Below, piece after piece: positions 1 through 9,078 of a DNA stretch of 64,000 nt. The notes under the pieces are model-generated. The model worked only from the letters and a program-made list of their open reading frames with translations. It did not search any database and had not been told where the DNA came from. Position numbers and translations under genes: made by a program. The first letter of the stretch is position 1. Every line of letters begins with the position of its first letter. Origin of the DNA: Blastobasis lacticolella (Eukaryota > Arthropoda > Insecta > Lepidoptera > Blastobasidae); contig LR990048.1 of NCBI GenBank assembly GCA_905147135.1, forward strand, positions 20,010,563-20,074,562, read 5' to 3'.

Positions 1-91
1 TATGTCAATTTGTGTGTATTTAATTGTATATTTATTTTAATTGTAATATGGGTCTATTGCCTGGAATAAAGAATTATTATTATTATTATTA
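1..91 (+). mobile_element. 3' tail of LINE-X family
   Basis: The text around 49-70 (ATGGGTCTATTGCCTG, then AATAAA at 65-70) matches the end of the LINE-X copy at 29402-29446. It is followed by an (ATT)n run at 73-91. Only the non-coding tail is inside the window; the rest of the copy lies to the left. The ATT tail served as the landing site of the Dong-type element next to it. Confidence 0.6.
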
Positions 92-194
92 TATCGGATT
101 TCTTTATTATCTCGACTCGGAGTCGGTTATATTTAAGGACCCAGATACGGGCTGATGCCAAGTATTCCGGTTCCAGTGTTTCAGTTTGGTGACT

Positions 195-3100
195 TTATAT
201 GTCTTGATTTGTGATTTGACTATCTTGGAGTGTGAGCGAGGTCGGGTTGAGGAAACGCCGAACTATGGAGCAGGTATCTATTACTATTGATTTTTGGAGT
301 GGTACATAGGTTTTCTCGTGTAGATCAAGCATTTTTAGGGCAGTGTGAAGAGTTTTTGGTACTACACCGGTTGAAGATATAATTATTGGGATGATTCTTA
401 CAGTCTCTTGGTGCCACATCTGTTTTACTTCGTCTGCTAATGGTATGTATTTTTGGACTTTTTCTGCGTGCTTTTGTTTTAGGTTGTGTGAATTTGGAAC
501 GGCAATGTCTATTAGGTATGTGGTCTTTGCGGGTTTTAAAATTAAAGTTATATCAGGTCTATTGCTTAGGATGGTGCGGTCGGTTATGATATCTCGGTCC
601 CAGTAAAGCTTTGCCTTATCATTTTCTAGTACATTTTTCGGCTTGTATTTATAGTAAGGTGTGTGTGTTTCCAATAGTTTGTGTTTGAGAGCAAGTTGTT
701 GATGAATATGTTTGGCAACGTTGTCGTGACGATGTGTATATTCTTTGTTGGCAAGTATGCTACAACCTCCTGTGATATGGTCTATATTTTCTGTATGCTG
801 GTGGCATAATCTACATTTGTCTGTTTCTATTGATTCTTTCAGGATGTATTTAGCATAATTTCGCGTTTTAATTGTTTGGTCCTGTATTGCGACTAGAAAA
901 CCTTCTGTTTCGCCAAATATGTTACCTTTCGTTAGCCAGGTGGAGGATGCTATTGGATCGACGTGATCTTGTGCCAATTGGTGTGGGTATTTTCCATGTA
1001 AGGCTTTGTTCTTCCAGTTCTCTATTTTTTGTTCATCTTGGAGGACTTTGGTTTTTGGTTCAAACTGATTATTATTTAGCTGCAGAGGTGTTCCAGAATT
1101 TGTTAAGTTGACTATGGCTTTGTGTAGTGTGCTTTCCTGAGATTTTTGTAAGAAATATGATCGTAGATTGTCAATTTGTGTGTAGTGCAGGTTTTTTATA
1201 TCTATGAATCCACGTCCTCCTAGTTTCCTCTTAAGTGTAAATCTTTGGACTGCTGAATGTAGGTGGTGGATGTTGTATTTATTGCTGGTTGTTCTAGTTA
1301 AGGTGTTGAGGGCGTTAAGCTCGGTGTCAGACCAATTAATTACTCCAAAAGAATACGTCAGAATGGGGACAGCGTATGTATTCACGGCTTTTACTTTATT
1401 CCTGCCAGATAGTTGAGTGCTGAGTATTTTATGGAGCCTCTGTTTATATTTAGATTTCAGTATGTTTTTTATGTCTGTGTGATTTATGGATGTGCTCTGA
1501 TGATATCCTAAATATTTATATGATTCTTTTGGTTCCATGCTATCTATTGTCCCTCCTTGAAGTTCTAATGCGAATGAATCCGTCTTGCTGTGTTGGCCTT
1601 TAATAATACTATTGATTTTACATTTATTGGTGCCAAAAGTCATTCTTATATCTGTGCTAAAGTTTTCTGTGAGCTTTAGTAGATGATCTAGTGCCCGTTT
1701 GTTGCTTGCGTAGAGTTTGATGTCATCCATGTATAGTAGATGCGTAATTTTAATATTGTTTTCTCTGTCTATTGTGTAGCCGTAGGGGGTATTATTGAGA
1801 ATTCTAGAGAGAGGGTTTATGGCTAAGCAAAACCAGAGAGGACTGAGGGAGTCGCCTTGGAAAATTCCCCGTGCTATATTGATCGGTGCTGTTGTGAGTG
1901 TTGTACTATTGGTACTCAGACTAAGTTTCGTCGTCCATTTGGTCATTGCGTGTTGTAAAAATTGTATTAGGCTATTGTCTATTTTGTATATTTTCAGAAC
2001 GTGTAACAGCCAAGAGTGGGGTACACTATCAAAGGCTTTTTGGTAGTCAATGTATGAGTAGTGTAGGTTTCTGTGTCTCTTTTTTACTTGGTTGTGTATT
2101 TCTGTATCAATTATGAGCTGTTCCTTGCAACCCATTGAACCTTTACTACAGCCTTTCTGTTCCTCTGGTATGATTTTGTTAGTTGAGATGTGTGTGTTAA
2201 TTTTTTGTGAGATGATGGATGTCAGTAGTTTGTAACTGGTAGGAAGACAAGTAATGGGCCTGTATTTAGCTGGGTTTGTCGTATCGTTGTCTTTAGGTTT
2301 CAAGTATGTGACGCCTTGTGTCATAAATGCAGGTATGTCTTGAGGGTTATGAATGAGATGGTTTAATGCTATTGCGATATGTGTGTGTGTTGAGGTTAGA
2401 TATTTGATCCAGTAGTTTTGGATTTTGTCCGGTCCAGGCGCTTTCCAGTTCAGAGTCCTTTTAATTGCCTGTGTTACGTCCTCTGTCTCTATTGTTATTT
2501 CTGGCATTGGGTTAATATTTTCCATTTCTCTTTCTTCAATTTCGGTCCATGATGTGTGTGCATTGTGCTGTACTGGTATTGACCACAAGTTCTCCCAGTA
2601 TTTCTGAACGTTTGCAGTATCTGGATGTTGTGTCACTGTAATATTTTCAGAGTTGAGCTTTTTGTAAAATATTTTCTGGTTGGTATTAAACAAGATATTG
2701 TCTGATTTTCTCCGGTTACTTTTCTTATATCGGCTCAGTCGTTTAGCTTGAGCTTGTAGTTTTTGTTTATTTGTATCTAGCAAGTCTACCATTTCTTGTC
2801 TACTTTTATTGTTTGGGTTTAATTTTTGTTGGTTTTTCTTTGTTAAGTGTCCGTTCAAATATTGTGTGAGTTGTCCTATTGATTTTCGTAGTGCTTTGAT
2901 CTTGTTTTCTAAACGAAGCTCCCAGCAAGGTCTCTTTTGTTTGTCTTTTGTGGTGTTGGATGTATTAGAAGCAGTTTCTACTACCTTTTTAGGTTTTTTG
3001 GCATGTATTTTTGTTACGGTCATTGCGGCACAGTAGATAATTTCATGGATAACTTCAATTGAGACAGCCTCTTTGTTTTGTAGGTGTTTTTCGACAATAT

Positions 3101-4151
3101 CGTTAACAGTGTTCATAGTTTTTATCAGTTTGCGAGTTGTTTGTTGTTTGGGAATGGCTGGTCTCAATGTTGGGTCTGTACCTGAATACTTTATGAGCAT
3201 TTCTGTAAAAATAGTTTCTATTTCTTCATATACTATTGGTTCCGTAGCTGATTCTATCTCAGTGTTCTGTGTTTGTTCTATTGGTGTAATAATTTGGGTT
3301 GTTTCTATATCATTGGGTGTCTGTTGTGTATTGATTATTGCTTGTGGCGGGGATTGTGAAACTATCATAGTTTGTTCAATGTCGCACTGTGTGGGCGTGT
3401 TTGAGATGTGTGGATCTACTAGAATATTGTTACTTTGATTAATACGATCATCTATAAGATTTGTTGAAAGTGATTGTTTAATGCGTTCTCGCTCGGGTGC
3501 TGGTATTCTGTTATTTCTATGAATGACTCTAATTTGATCTGATAATCGTTGTTCTGAAAGATGGTTTAATTCCGGGAATTTTTCTACAAACTTTTGGCGC
3601 AGCAATGGTCGCCAGGCAGTGAAGTCAGTTTCACATATTGTGACTATATAGTAGCAACGGAGGAGCTCTATGTTTATTTCATTTGTCCATTTCATCCGTT
3701 GTCTACTTTTTCCAGCAATAGTGGTTGCAGGAAGCATTTCCTGCAAAACACTTCTTGCTGGTGTGTCTCTGATCGGTAATGATATTTGTGTGTTATGATC
3801 TACGCAATTTAATGTGTTCGTTTGCGATAGCAGCGTAGGATTTGTGGTATCAACGGTGGACACATGAGAATCCGCGGAAGCTTCATGTGCAACATCGTAT
3901 GACACTGGTGAAATAGTAGTGGATCGAGATGAAGATCCATAATGATGTTGATATGAATGAGGTGATGAGCTGGGTGATTGAAATATGCTTTGGGTAGATG
4001 ATATTGGTGAGGATGCAGTTGAGATTCGGGTAGGTGATGATGATGATGATGTTGCTGCAACAGTTGTAGACTGGGCAGCGTTTTTATTTTTTATTCTTGT
4101 TGACCTTCTCATTTTAGTCCCACGAGTAGCGAGGGACTGGGCGTCAACCAC
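195..4151 (-). CDS. Dong/R4-type reverse transcriptase with restriction-like endonuclease
   Basis: A single 1318-residue ORF. Residues 1-110 are basic and Ser/Thr-rich without a recognised fold. The reverse transcriptase core runs from about 560 (WKAPGPDKI) to 850, with GIFQGDSLSP and the catalytic YMDD at about 807-810. Near the C-terminus is a CCHC knuckle (CRLC, then H and C, about 1113-1131). It is followed by a PD-(D/E)XK-type endonuclease signature, RPD at about 1198-1200 and the D of LIDIAVP at about 1215. This order, RT then CCHC then REL-endonuclease, is that of R2/R4-clade proteins, which nick a specific target and prime reverse transcription there. The first ATG of the open frame is used. 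A second in-frame Met lies at residue 14, so the start is not certain. All key residues are present. Confidence 0.85.
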   Translation of the reverse strand: MVDAQSLATRGTKMRRSTRIKNKNAAQSTTVAATSSSSSPTRISTASSPISSTQSIFQSPSSSPHSYQHHYGSSSRSTTISPVSYDVAHEASADSHVSTVDTTNPTLLSQTNTLNCVDHNTQISLPIRDTPARSVLQEMLPATTIAGKSRQRMKWTNEINIELLRCYYIVTICETDFTAWRPLLRQKFVEKFPELNHLSEQRLSDQIRVIHRNNRIPAPERERIKQSLSTNLIDDRINQSNNILVDPHISNTPTQCDIEQTMIVSQSPPQAIINTQQTPNDIETTQIITPIEQTQNTEIESATEPIVYEEIETIFTEMLIKYSGTDPTLRPAIPKQQTTRKLIKTMNTVNDIVEKHLQNKEAVSIEVIHEIIYCAAMTVTKIHAKKPKKVVETASNTSNTTKDKQKRPCWELRLENKIKALRKSIGQLTQYLNGHLTKKNQQKLNPNNKSRQEMVDLLDTNKQKLQAQAKRLSRYKKSNRRKSDNILFNTNQKIFYKKLNSENITVTQHPDTANVQKYWENLWSIPVQHNAHTSWTEIEEREMENINPMPEITIETEDVTQAIKRTLNWKAPGPDKIQNYWIKYLTSTHTHIAIALNHLIHNPQDIPAFMTQGVTYLKPKDNDTTNPAKYRPITCLPTSYKLLTSIISQKINTHISTNKIIPEEQKGCSKGSMGCKEQLIIDTEIHNQVKKRHRNLHYSYIDYQKAFDSVPHSWLLHVLKIYKIDNSLIQFLQHAMTKWTTKLSLSTNSTTLTTAPINIARGIFQGDSLSPLWFCLAINPLSRILNNTPYGYTIDRENNIKITHLLYMDDIKLYASNKRALDHLLKLTENFSTDIRMTFGTNKCKINSIIKGQHSKTDSFALELQGGTIDSMEPKESYKYLGYHQSTSINHTDIKNILKSKYKQRLHKILSTQLSGRNKVKAVNTYAVPILTYSFGVINWSDTELNALNTLTRTTSNKYNIHHLHSAVQRFTLKRKLGGRGFIDIKNLHYTQIDNLRSYFLQKSQESTLHKAIVNLTNSGTPLQLNNNQFEPKTKVLQDEQKIENWKNKALHGKYPHQLAQDHVDPIASSTWLTKGNIFGETEGFLVAIQDQTIKTRNYAKYILKESIETDKCRLCHQHTENIDHITGGCSILANKEYTHRHDNVAKHIHQQLALKHKLLETHTPYYKYKPKNVLENDKAKLYWDRDIITDRTILSNRPDITLILKPAKTTYLIDIAVPNSHNLKQKHAEKVQKYIPLADEVKQMWHQETVRIIPIIISSTGVVPKTLHTALKMLDLHEKTYVPLQKSIVIDTCSIVRRFLNPTSLTLQDSQITNQDI

Positions 4152-4306
4152 GGCAGAGCCCTGCGTTCACCGTGGCAAGGGTAATTGAAACTGGAGGGTC
4201 CCTGTTCTCCAGAGTTCGCATGTTCTAGACTATACTCCCCTATAGCCATGCAGCCCTCGGCACATCCTGTTTCACCTTGGCTTGGGTTGTGTCCCTCTTG
4301 GTCTGG

Positions 4307-4416
4307 ATCCTCACCTTAGGCCTGTCCGGCATAAGTAGCTCTACCGGCATAGCCCTAAGGCTCATTGGACCACGCAAGCCCCGCCACGACGTCAACGTGG
4401 GGATACAGTGGCGGGG
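4307..4416 (-). ncRNA. possible HDV-like self-cleaving ribozyme at the element 5' end
   Basis: The first 110 nt of the Dong-type element can be folded in the double-pseudoknot order of HDV-like ribozymes. P1 is CCCCGCC (4416-4410) with GGCGGGG (4385-4379). P3 is ACG with CGT around a 7-nt loop. P4 is GCCT with AGGC. The joining strand is CTAAG, with a C at the catalytic position. P2 is ATCC with GGAT (4310-4307), extendable across a C-A mismatch. Such ribozymes are known at the 5' ends of R2 and some other non-LTR elements. The fold was made by eye; P2 is short and the usual leading G is absent. Confidence 0.5.
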
Positions 4417-4440
4417 TTATTATTATTATTATTATTATAA
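4417..4440. repeat. (TTA)n flank of the Dong-type insertion
   Basis: A run of TTA units directly abuts the 5' end of the element and continues the ATT tail seen at 73-91 on the other side. It represents the other half of the split target. Confidence 0.8.
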
Positions 4441-5120
4441 TACGTTTACTTCTTCCAAAAAGGCAGCAATATATATTATTATAAGTTTAGCATAAAAAGC
4501 ATAAATCCTCACTGAGAGCTGGAGTCTGTGTTAGGTTAATAAAAAAACTGTGTTACTGAGCTCAATGGTGCTCTTGTAGTTCTCTCAATGTAGTTCTTGG
4601 CTCGTCGATAGTCGAATGCAAAGTGTTCACAGTGGACGTCATCCCAGTATAATGGCGCTTCGATCGCTGTTACGTTTCTGAGTCAAAATGAAATCTAAGC
4701 TCATGACCGTCTCCGACATACTTGGAACGTACTTCCTTAAAATCATACTTCAAACCTCTAAATAAAATTAATCAATAACTGAGACCTATCAAATTATGTA
4801 GCTTTCGTGGAGATCTCTGGGGGAAGCCTATGCCCAGCAGTAAGCGTCTTCTGGCTGATATGATGATCAAATTATGATAATTAAATATCCCTTGACCAAG
4901 ATGCTGGAGCACACAATCTATGAAGCGGTGTGGTCTCCCTTACGAAGGGTTAATAAGAAGGCGCATAAACATTTGAATCGAAGAACACGTTGGCAACATG
5001 AAAAATAATCCAACAGCTAAATTTGCAATATATGAACATGCGTTGCCCATTAGGTACAAACCTCAAGTCCTCACAAAAAAATCGAAATTTGTAGAAAATT
5101 TCTAATTTCAATAGAGAAGA
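4441..5120. other. spacer with small dispersed-repeat fragments
   Basis: No gene is seen. 4753-4790 resembles 21750-21790. 4805-4868 is the 3' end of the RTE element, since its translation ends SLGEAYAQQ as at 26466-26523. 4959-5090 resembles 22136-22276. The order of the first and third pieces is the same near 21.7-22.3 kb, so both places may carry remains of one larger repeat. The part from 4500 to 4750 is unassigned. Confidence 0.5.
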
Positions 5121-5185
5121 TGTTTTTCTTTTTAATATGTATTACAGCAGACAAACATGCAAGCGGGCCACCTGATGGAAAGTGG

Positions 5186-7506
5186 TCACCGCCGCCTATG
5201 GACATCAGCAACACCAAGGGAGTCACCAATGCGTTGCCCGCCTCTGAAGAGACCTCTCATATACCTCTTGTAGGATCCCATGTCATAGTCCAAAGGAAAC
5301 ACTGTGGCTGAGAGCTCATTCCACATCCGAATAGTACGAACGAGAAACGTTCTTTCGAACCTTCGCGTCGTGACCAACAGAGGGTCTACGTAGTGAGAAT
5401 GAGTACCCAGCCCACGGCGGTTGGTGCGATGGCGGAATTGTGCTCTAGGAACCAGATTGAAAAGTTCCTCGGAACACTCCCCATTGTGCAGCCGATAGAA
5501 CACACACAGGGAGCTAAAGTCCGTTCGGTTTGCCAGTGATTCCAACTTGCTTGTTTGTACGGGAACATTGACAATTCGTACGGCGCGTCTCTGTACGGAG
5601 TCCAGACGATTAAGCAGGTCGGCCCAAAGATGGGAACAATACTCCATATGAGGCCGCACTTGTTGTACAGCAGCAGGCGCTGTCCTGGGGTAAAGTATCG
5701 CTTGGACCGGTTAAGTACTCCGAGCTTTTTTGAAGCCAGTTTGGCCTTGCCTTCCAGGTGACTCCGTAATCGTACGCTATCCGATATGTCGACACCGAGG
5801 ATCCCGATACTTTTTGAGATGGAGAGGGGTGTTCCTTGAAACTACGGAACTATGTCAAAAGGATCTTTTTTGGCGGAAAATGCGCATACCTGTGTCTTCG
5901 AGGGGTTGAATTGGACCAGGTTTAGTCTGCCCCACTAAGCATCCTGCTCAAAGGAGTGTTCGATATTCGACCCAAGTCTAAGTCGGCTTTCCGACACCTC
6001 GGAACGAGGGACATTTGCTCGGCCGGTATAAGTAGCATCCCCTGTACTATCATCCGCATAACAAAGAATACTGGGGATATTCAGCATATCATTAATATGC
6101 AGAAGAAATAGTCAGTCTTAGTATCGGAGCAGCATCCATCGACAACAACTTGGATGCTCCGTCCAGACAGGAAGCTGGATACCCAAATGCAGAGCCCCTC
6201 ATTGATACCGTACTTTGGGAGTTTTGATAGCAGTGCCCTATGCTAAACCCGATCAAATGCCTTGGCTATGTCAAGACTGACAGCCTCAGCCCATTGGTGC
6301 GTTAGGTACACAAGAAGGTCACCAGCTAAGCGACCATGGCGAAAGCCATATTGACGGTCACTGATCAGCTGGTGGTCCTCCAGGTATCCGAGGAGCTGGA
6401 TATTGATAACCCACTCCATCAATTCTCAATTCCAATTTCATCAATTCTTGAGTAGTCATTATTTTAAGAATAATGACTACTCAAGAATTTGATGACTTTT
6501 GACGTGTAAATTTATGTTTATCAAAATAAATGAATTGAATTGAATTGAATCACCTTAGAGAGCAAGGAGGTTACCGTTGTAGGCCTGTAATTTGATGTGT
6601 CTGAATTATCATCCTTCTTGGGTATCGGATGCACAAGGGCTAGCTTCCACGAAGACGGCACAGTTCCAGAGGTGTAGGAAAGTTCGAATAAGCGCATTAG
6701 CACGGGAGACAACTCGGGAGCACATGTTTTAAGAACAATACCCGGAATGCCGTCGGGCCCACTGGACCTCCGGATGTCTAGGGAGAGAAGCACACGTCTT
6801 ATATTTTTTTGGGTGAAACGAACTTCAGGCATGATGCCCTTACACCTCGAGATTGTAGGCGGTGCAGCTCCCCCATCATCCATATTTGAGTTTTTGGCAA
6901 AGAGATTACCCAAGAGATCGGCTTTCTCCTTTGCCGTGTGGGCCAATAGGTCATCCGGCTTGCGCAAAGGTGGAAAGAAAGTCCGACAAAAGTTCCCCTC
7001 AACAGCTATGGAGAGAGACCAAAAAGCACGACTCCCAGATGGGTAGTATTAGTCTCTCCCCAATTCCACCGATGAATTTGATTTTTGATCCAGCCATTAT
7101 CCTCTTTGCAGACCTCGATACAGCATTATACTTTTTCCTCAAATTGTTGGTGTTAGGGTCCTTGTGGGCCGGAGTCACTGTCCAGGTACTAAAAGCATCC
7201 TGCTTGAGGCGAGTTGCCTCAGCACTAGGCCTGTCGTACCAGGGCTGACTATTGCCGCCGAGGGACTACAGAGGATGGGATAAAACATTCCATTCCCTGC
7301 AGTATGACATCAGCTACAGCGACAGCACAGGTGTTAGTGTCATTTGAGGAAAAGCAAAGCTGTATCCACAGGTACGATGCAAAAGATTCTCGCAATCTAT
7401 CCCAGTCTGCTGAACCATAGTGCCATACCGTGCGTGACCCACTGGGACGAGTCCGTTCGGGTATAGCAAGAGGCACCTCAGACCAGGCAGTGGTCAGATG
7501 TCCCAA
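5186..7506 (-). pseudogene. LINE-Y endonuclease/reverse transcriptase, broken
   Basis: Remains of the LINE-Y protein lie in several frames. The C-terminal end VADVHRRR is at 5186-5659, the RT start SSGPDGIPGIVLK at 6521-6967, and endonuclease-linker sequence at 7249-7506. The middle RT motifs at 5800-6420 are recognisable by similarity to copy 2 but have frameshifts. The copy cannot encode a working enzyme. Confidence 0.75.
6422..6548 (+). mobile_element. short insert with a perfect 21-bp hairpin
   Basis: Comparison with LINE-Y copy 2 (around 32055) shows that 127 bp interrupt the LINE here, flanked by the direct repeat ATCA (6418-6421 and 6549-6552). The insert has two perfect 21-bp inverted arms (6443-6463 and 6469-6489) around the loop TTAAG. 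It ends in a (TTGAA)n-like tail whose preceding text also occurs at 18465-18515. It therefore looks like a 5'-truncated retrotransposon tail with a fold-back at its 5' side. Confidence 0.55.
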
Positions 7507-7815
7507 GAGGAGATGTCATCGACGGTCACCCGATAACCGTCTGAGTGGGAGGTCAGCAGAAGGTCCAACAAAGAAGGATCACAGCCCACAACATCCATCC
7601 ACAACATGGGTGTCGTGAGACCATTAGCTAGAGCAAATTCGTGGGCGGATCTCCCGGCAGGGTTGGTAGGACGGCTTGACCCTAGCCCATCAGTGTGGTG
7701 GTCATTAAAGTCTCCTATAAGCCCCGATAAGCCCGCCTTTACTCATATGTGTTACTTGTTACTGTAACCGATTGATACTGTATTTTCTCTTTTTTTTAAT
7801 GAGCAATTAAGTGTT

Positions 7816-7832
7816 TATCTATCTATCTATCT
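7816..7832. repeat. (ATCT)n microsatellite
   Basis: Four ATCT units at the right end of an insert of about 115 bp (7718-7834) that interrupts LINE-Y copy 1. The insert body ends in a T-rich stretch. Its family is not recognised. Confidence 0.7.
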
Positions 7833-7969
7833 AAGAACTTTGTCGGTAGCGCATTGAATGTGCTCGAAAAACCGATTTGTCTCACCTACGCCGTGACGGT
7901 TGTTGTATAGGCATGCGTATACACAGGTGAACCTCCCTGTTCCACGCACACCCACAAAAATGGTTATAT

Positions 7970-8145
7970 GGGATGGGATGATAAGGGAGGTGGCGCTACA
8001 CTAAAAAAGGATATCTCCGTTTGATTTGTTTTAAAACAAACGCGGTTCATCTAGAATTAATTAGTAATTGAAAAACAGAGGCATTACATTTTTTGTTACG
8101 TCGCTTTACGGCACGTTGAGCTAAACTTGGTTTTCACCAGTAGAA
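7970..8145 (+). repeat. dispersed repeat also present at 29446-29585
   Basis: 8006-8145 is similar over about 140 bp to 29446-29585 (shared AAAACAAACGCGGTTCATCT and GTTACGTCGCTTTACG). 7970-8004 resembles the presumed 5' start of LINE-X at 22285-22320 (GGGATGGGAT, GTGGCGCT). The repeat adjoins a LINE-X end in both places. Confidence 0.5.
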
Positions 8146-8640
8146 AGTTTTTGTAAAAGAATGGGAACGGCGACAGTATCAAATGCTTTTACTAAATCAA
8201 AAAATACCACAAGCACTTCTTGTTCTTATATACATTTTCCACTGTAAGTGAGGTAAGCGCTGTGACAGCATCCTCTGCTGATAGACCTTTCCTAAAACCA
8301 TACTGGCCCTCAGATATTGTGTTATATTTGTCAAAGCAATTTATGACTCTAAATTGTAATAATTTTTTAATTATTTTGGAGATTGCAGGCACGACAGAGA
8401 TAGGTCTGTAGTTACTGGGCACGTCGTCGTCCCATCCTATGTACATCGGTGTGATTGTTGCTCGTTTAAATAATTTTGGAAAAACACTCTTAGCGAAACA
8501 CAGATTTACAAGAAACACAGATTTATACACATACAGATTTATTTTAGTATGACTTTTAATTGATTTTTTAATATTAATTGACATATTTTTATTGACATTT
8601 GAATTATTATTGACACTATATACTGTTGACATCTTAAAAT
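8145..8640 (-). pseudogene. LINE-Z reverse transcriptase fragment
   Basis: The frame at 8192-8632 carries RT block motifs (NYRPISVVPAISKIIKKLLQ, then QYGFRKGLSAEDAV) of an APE-type LINE. A second fragment of the same family is at 39557-39965. The first 45 residues of the open frame are Asn/Lys-rich and do not look like RT, so the fragment probably starts near 8500. There are no catalytic motifs beyond the fingers region. Confidence 0.65.
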
Positions 8641-8867
8641 TAATAATAGTGTTGAATAGATAGAAATCAAATTTTAAAATGTTTGTAAATAATTATAAAT
8701 TTTATGAATGACATTATAGAAATTCGAAAATTCAATAATATATCTAAAATTGGTATGCTGATGGCAGGTCGCAGAGGCTCAAACTGTACCTAACAACTGT
8801 ATAACCTGTGTACCACAAATAAATAAATGATTATGATTATGACAAATTTTTGCTGAATGAATGTGCT

Positions 8868-8947
8868 AGTTTATCAGTTATCTAGCACTGATAACATAAG
8901 CTTTGCTTACTTTGGGGTTAGATGAGGCAGTGTGAATTGTTCAAAAT
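8868..8947 (+). mobile_element. SINE-1 3' fragment
   Basis: Matches the 3' half of the tRNA-derived SINE seen complete at 60237-60470 (ATCAGTTATCTAGCAC, TAAGCTTTGCTTA). A similar fragment lies at the same distance downstream of the P450 relic (40438-40507), so this insertion predates that duplication. Confidence 0.6.
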
Positions 8948-8948
8948 T

Positions 8949-8954
8949 TTTATT
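8949..8954 (-). promoter_or_regulatory. candidate poly(A) signal of gene A
   Basis: AATAAA on the minus strand, 125 nt downstream of the gene A stop codon. It lies just past the SINE-1 fragment. Evidence is position and motif only. Confidence 0.35.
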
Positions 8955-9078
8955 AATTAGTGATATAATTATTTATAGGGACCACTAGGATCTGTACCAG
9001 CGCCACAACAACTTCTACAGTTCAACGGGAAAAGTAAAACAGAAACGTTATATGTCACAAAAAATTATATTTGAAAGT

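Larger units (their letters stand above)
92..4416 (-). mobile_element. Dong/R4-type non-LTR retrotransposon, apparently full length
   Basis: A 4.3 kb element on the minus strand, flanked on both sides by TAA/TTA repeats (73-91 and 4417-4440). Dong elements of silkworm are known to insert into TAA repeats, and the single long ORF (195-4151) ends in a restriction-like endonuclease, as in the R2/R4 group. The 5' UTR is 4152-4416 and the 3' UTR about 92-194. No stop or frameshift interrupts the ORF, so this copy may be young. The exact left boundary is ambiguous by a few bases because the target is itself a repeat. Confidence 0.8.
5121..7945 (-). mobile_element. LINE-Y copy 1, decayed
   Basis: Minus-strand copy of the APE/RT retrotransposon that is better preserved at 30690-32745 and 36849-39556. 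Its 3' tail is at the left (bases after 5121 match the tail found at 30700). It reaches the endonuclease part near 7830-7945, which matches 36865-36960. Two foreign inserts break it, at 6422-6548 and about 7718-7834. It holds several stops and frameshifts. Confidence 0.8.

Noticed and set aside
391..3779. Many plus-strand open frames at 0.4-3.8 kb
   Set aside because: All are shadows of the long minus-strand Dong-type ORF.
3809..4060. His-rich 83-codon frame
   Set aside because: It is an alternative frame of the Ser/Thr-rich N-terminus of the Dong-type ORF.
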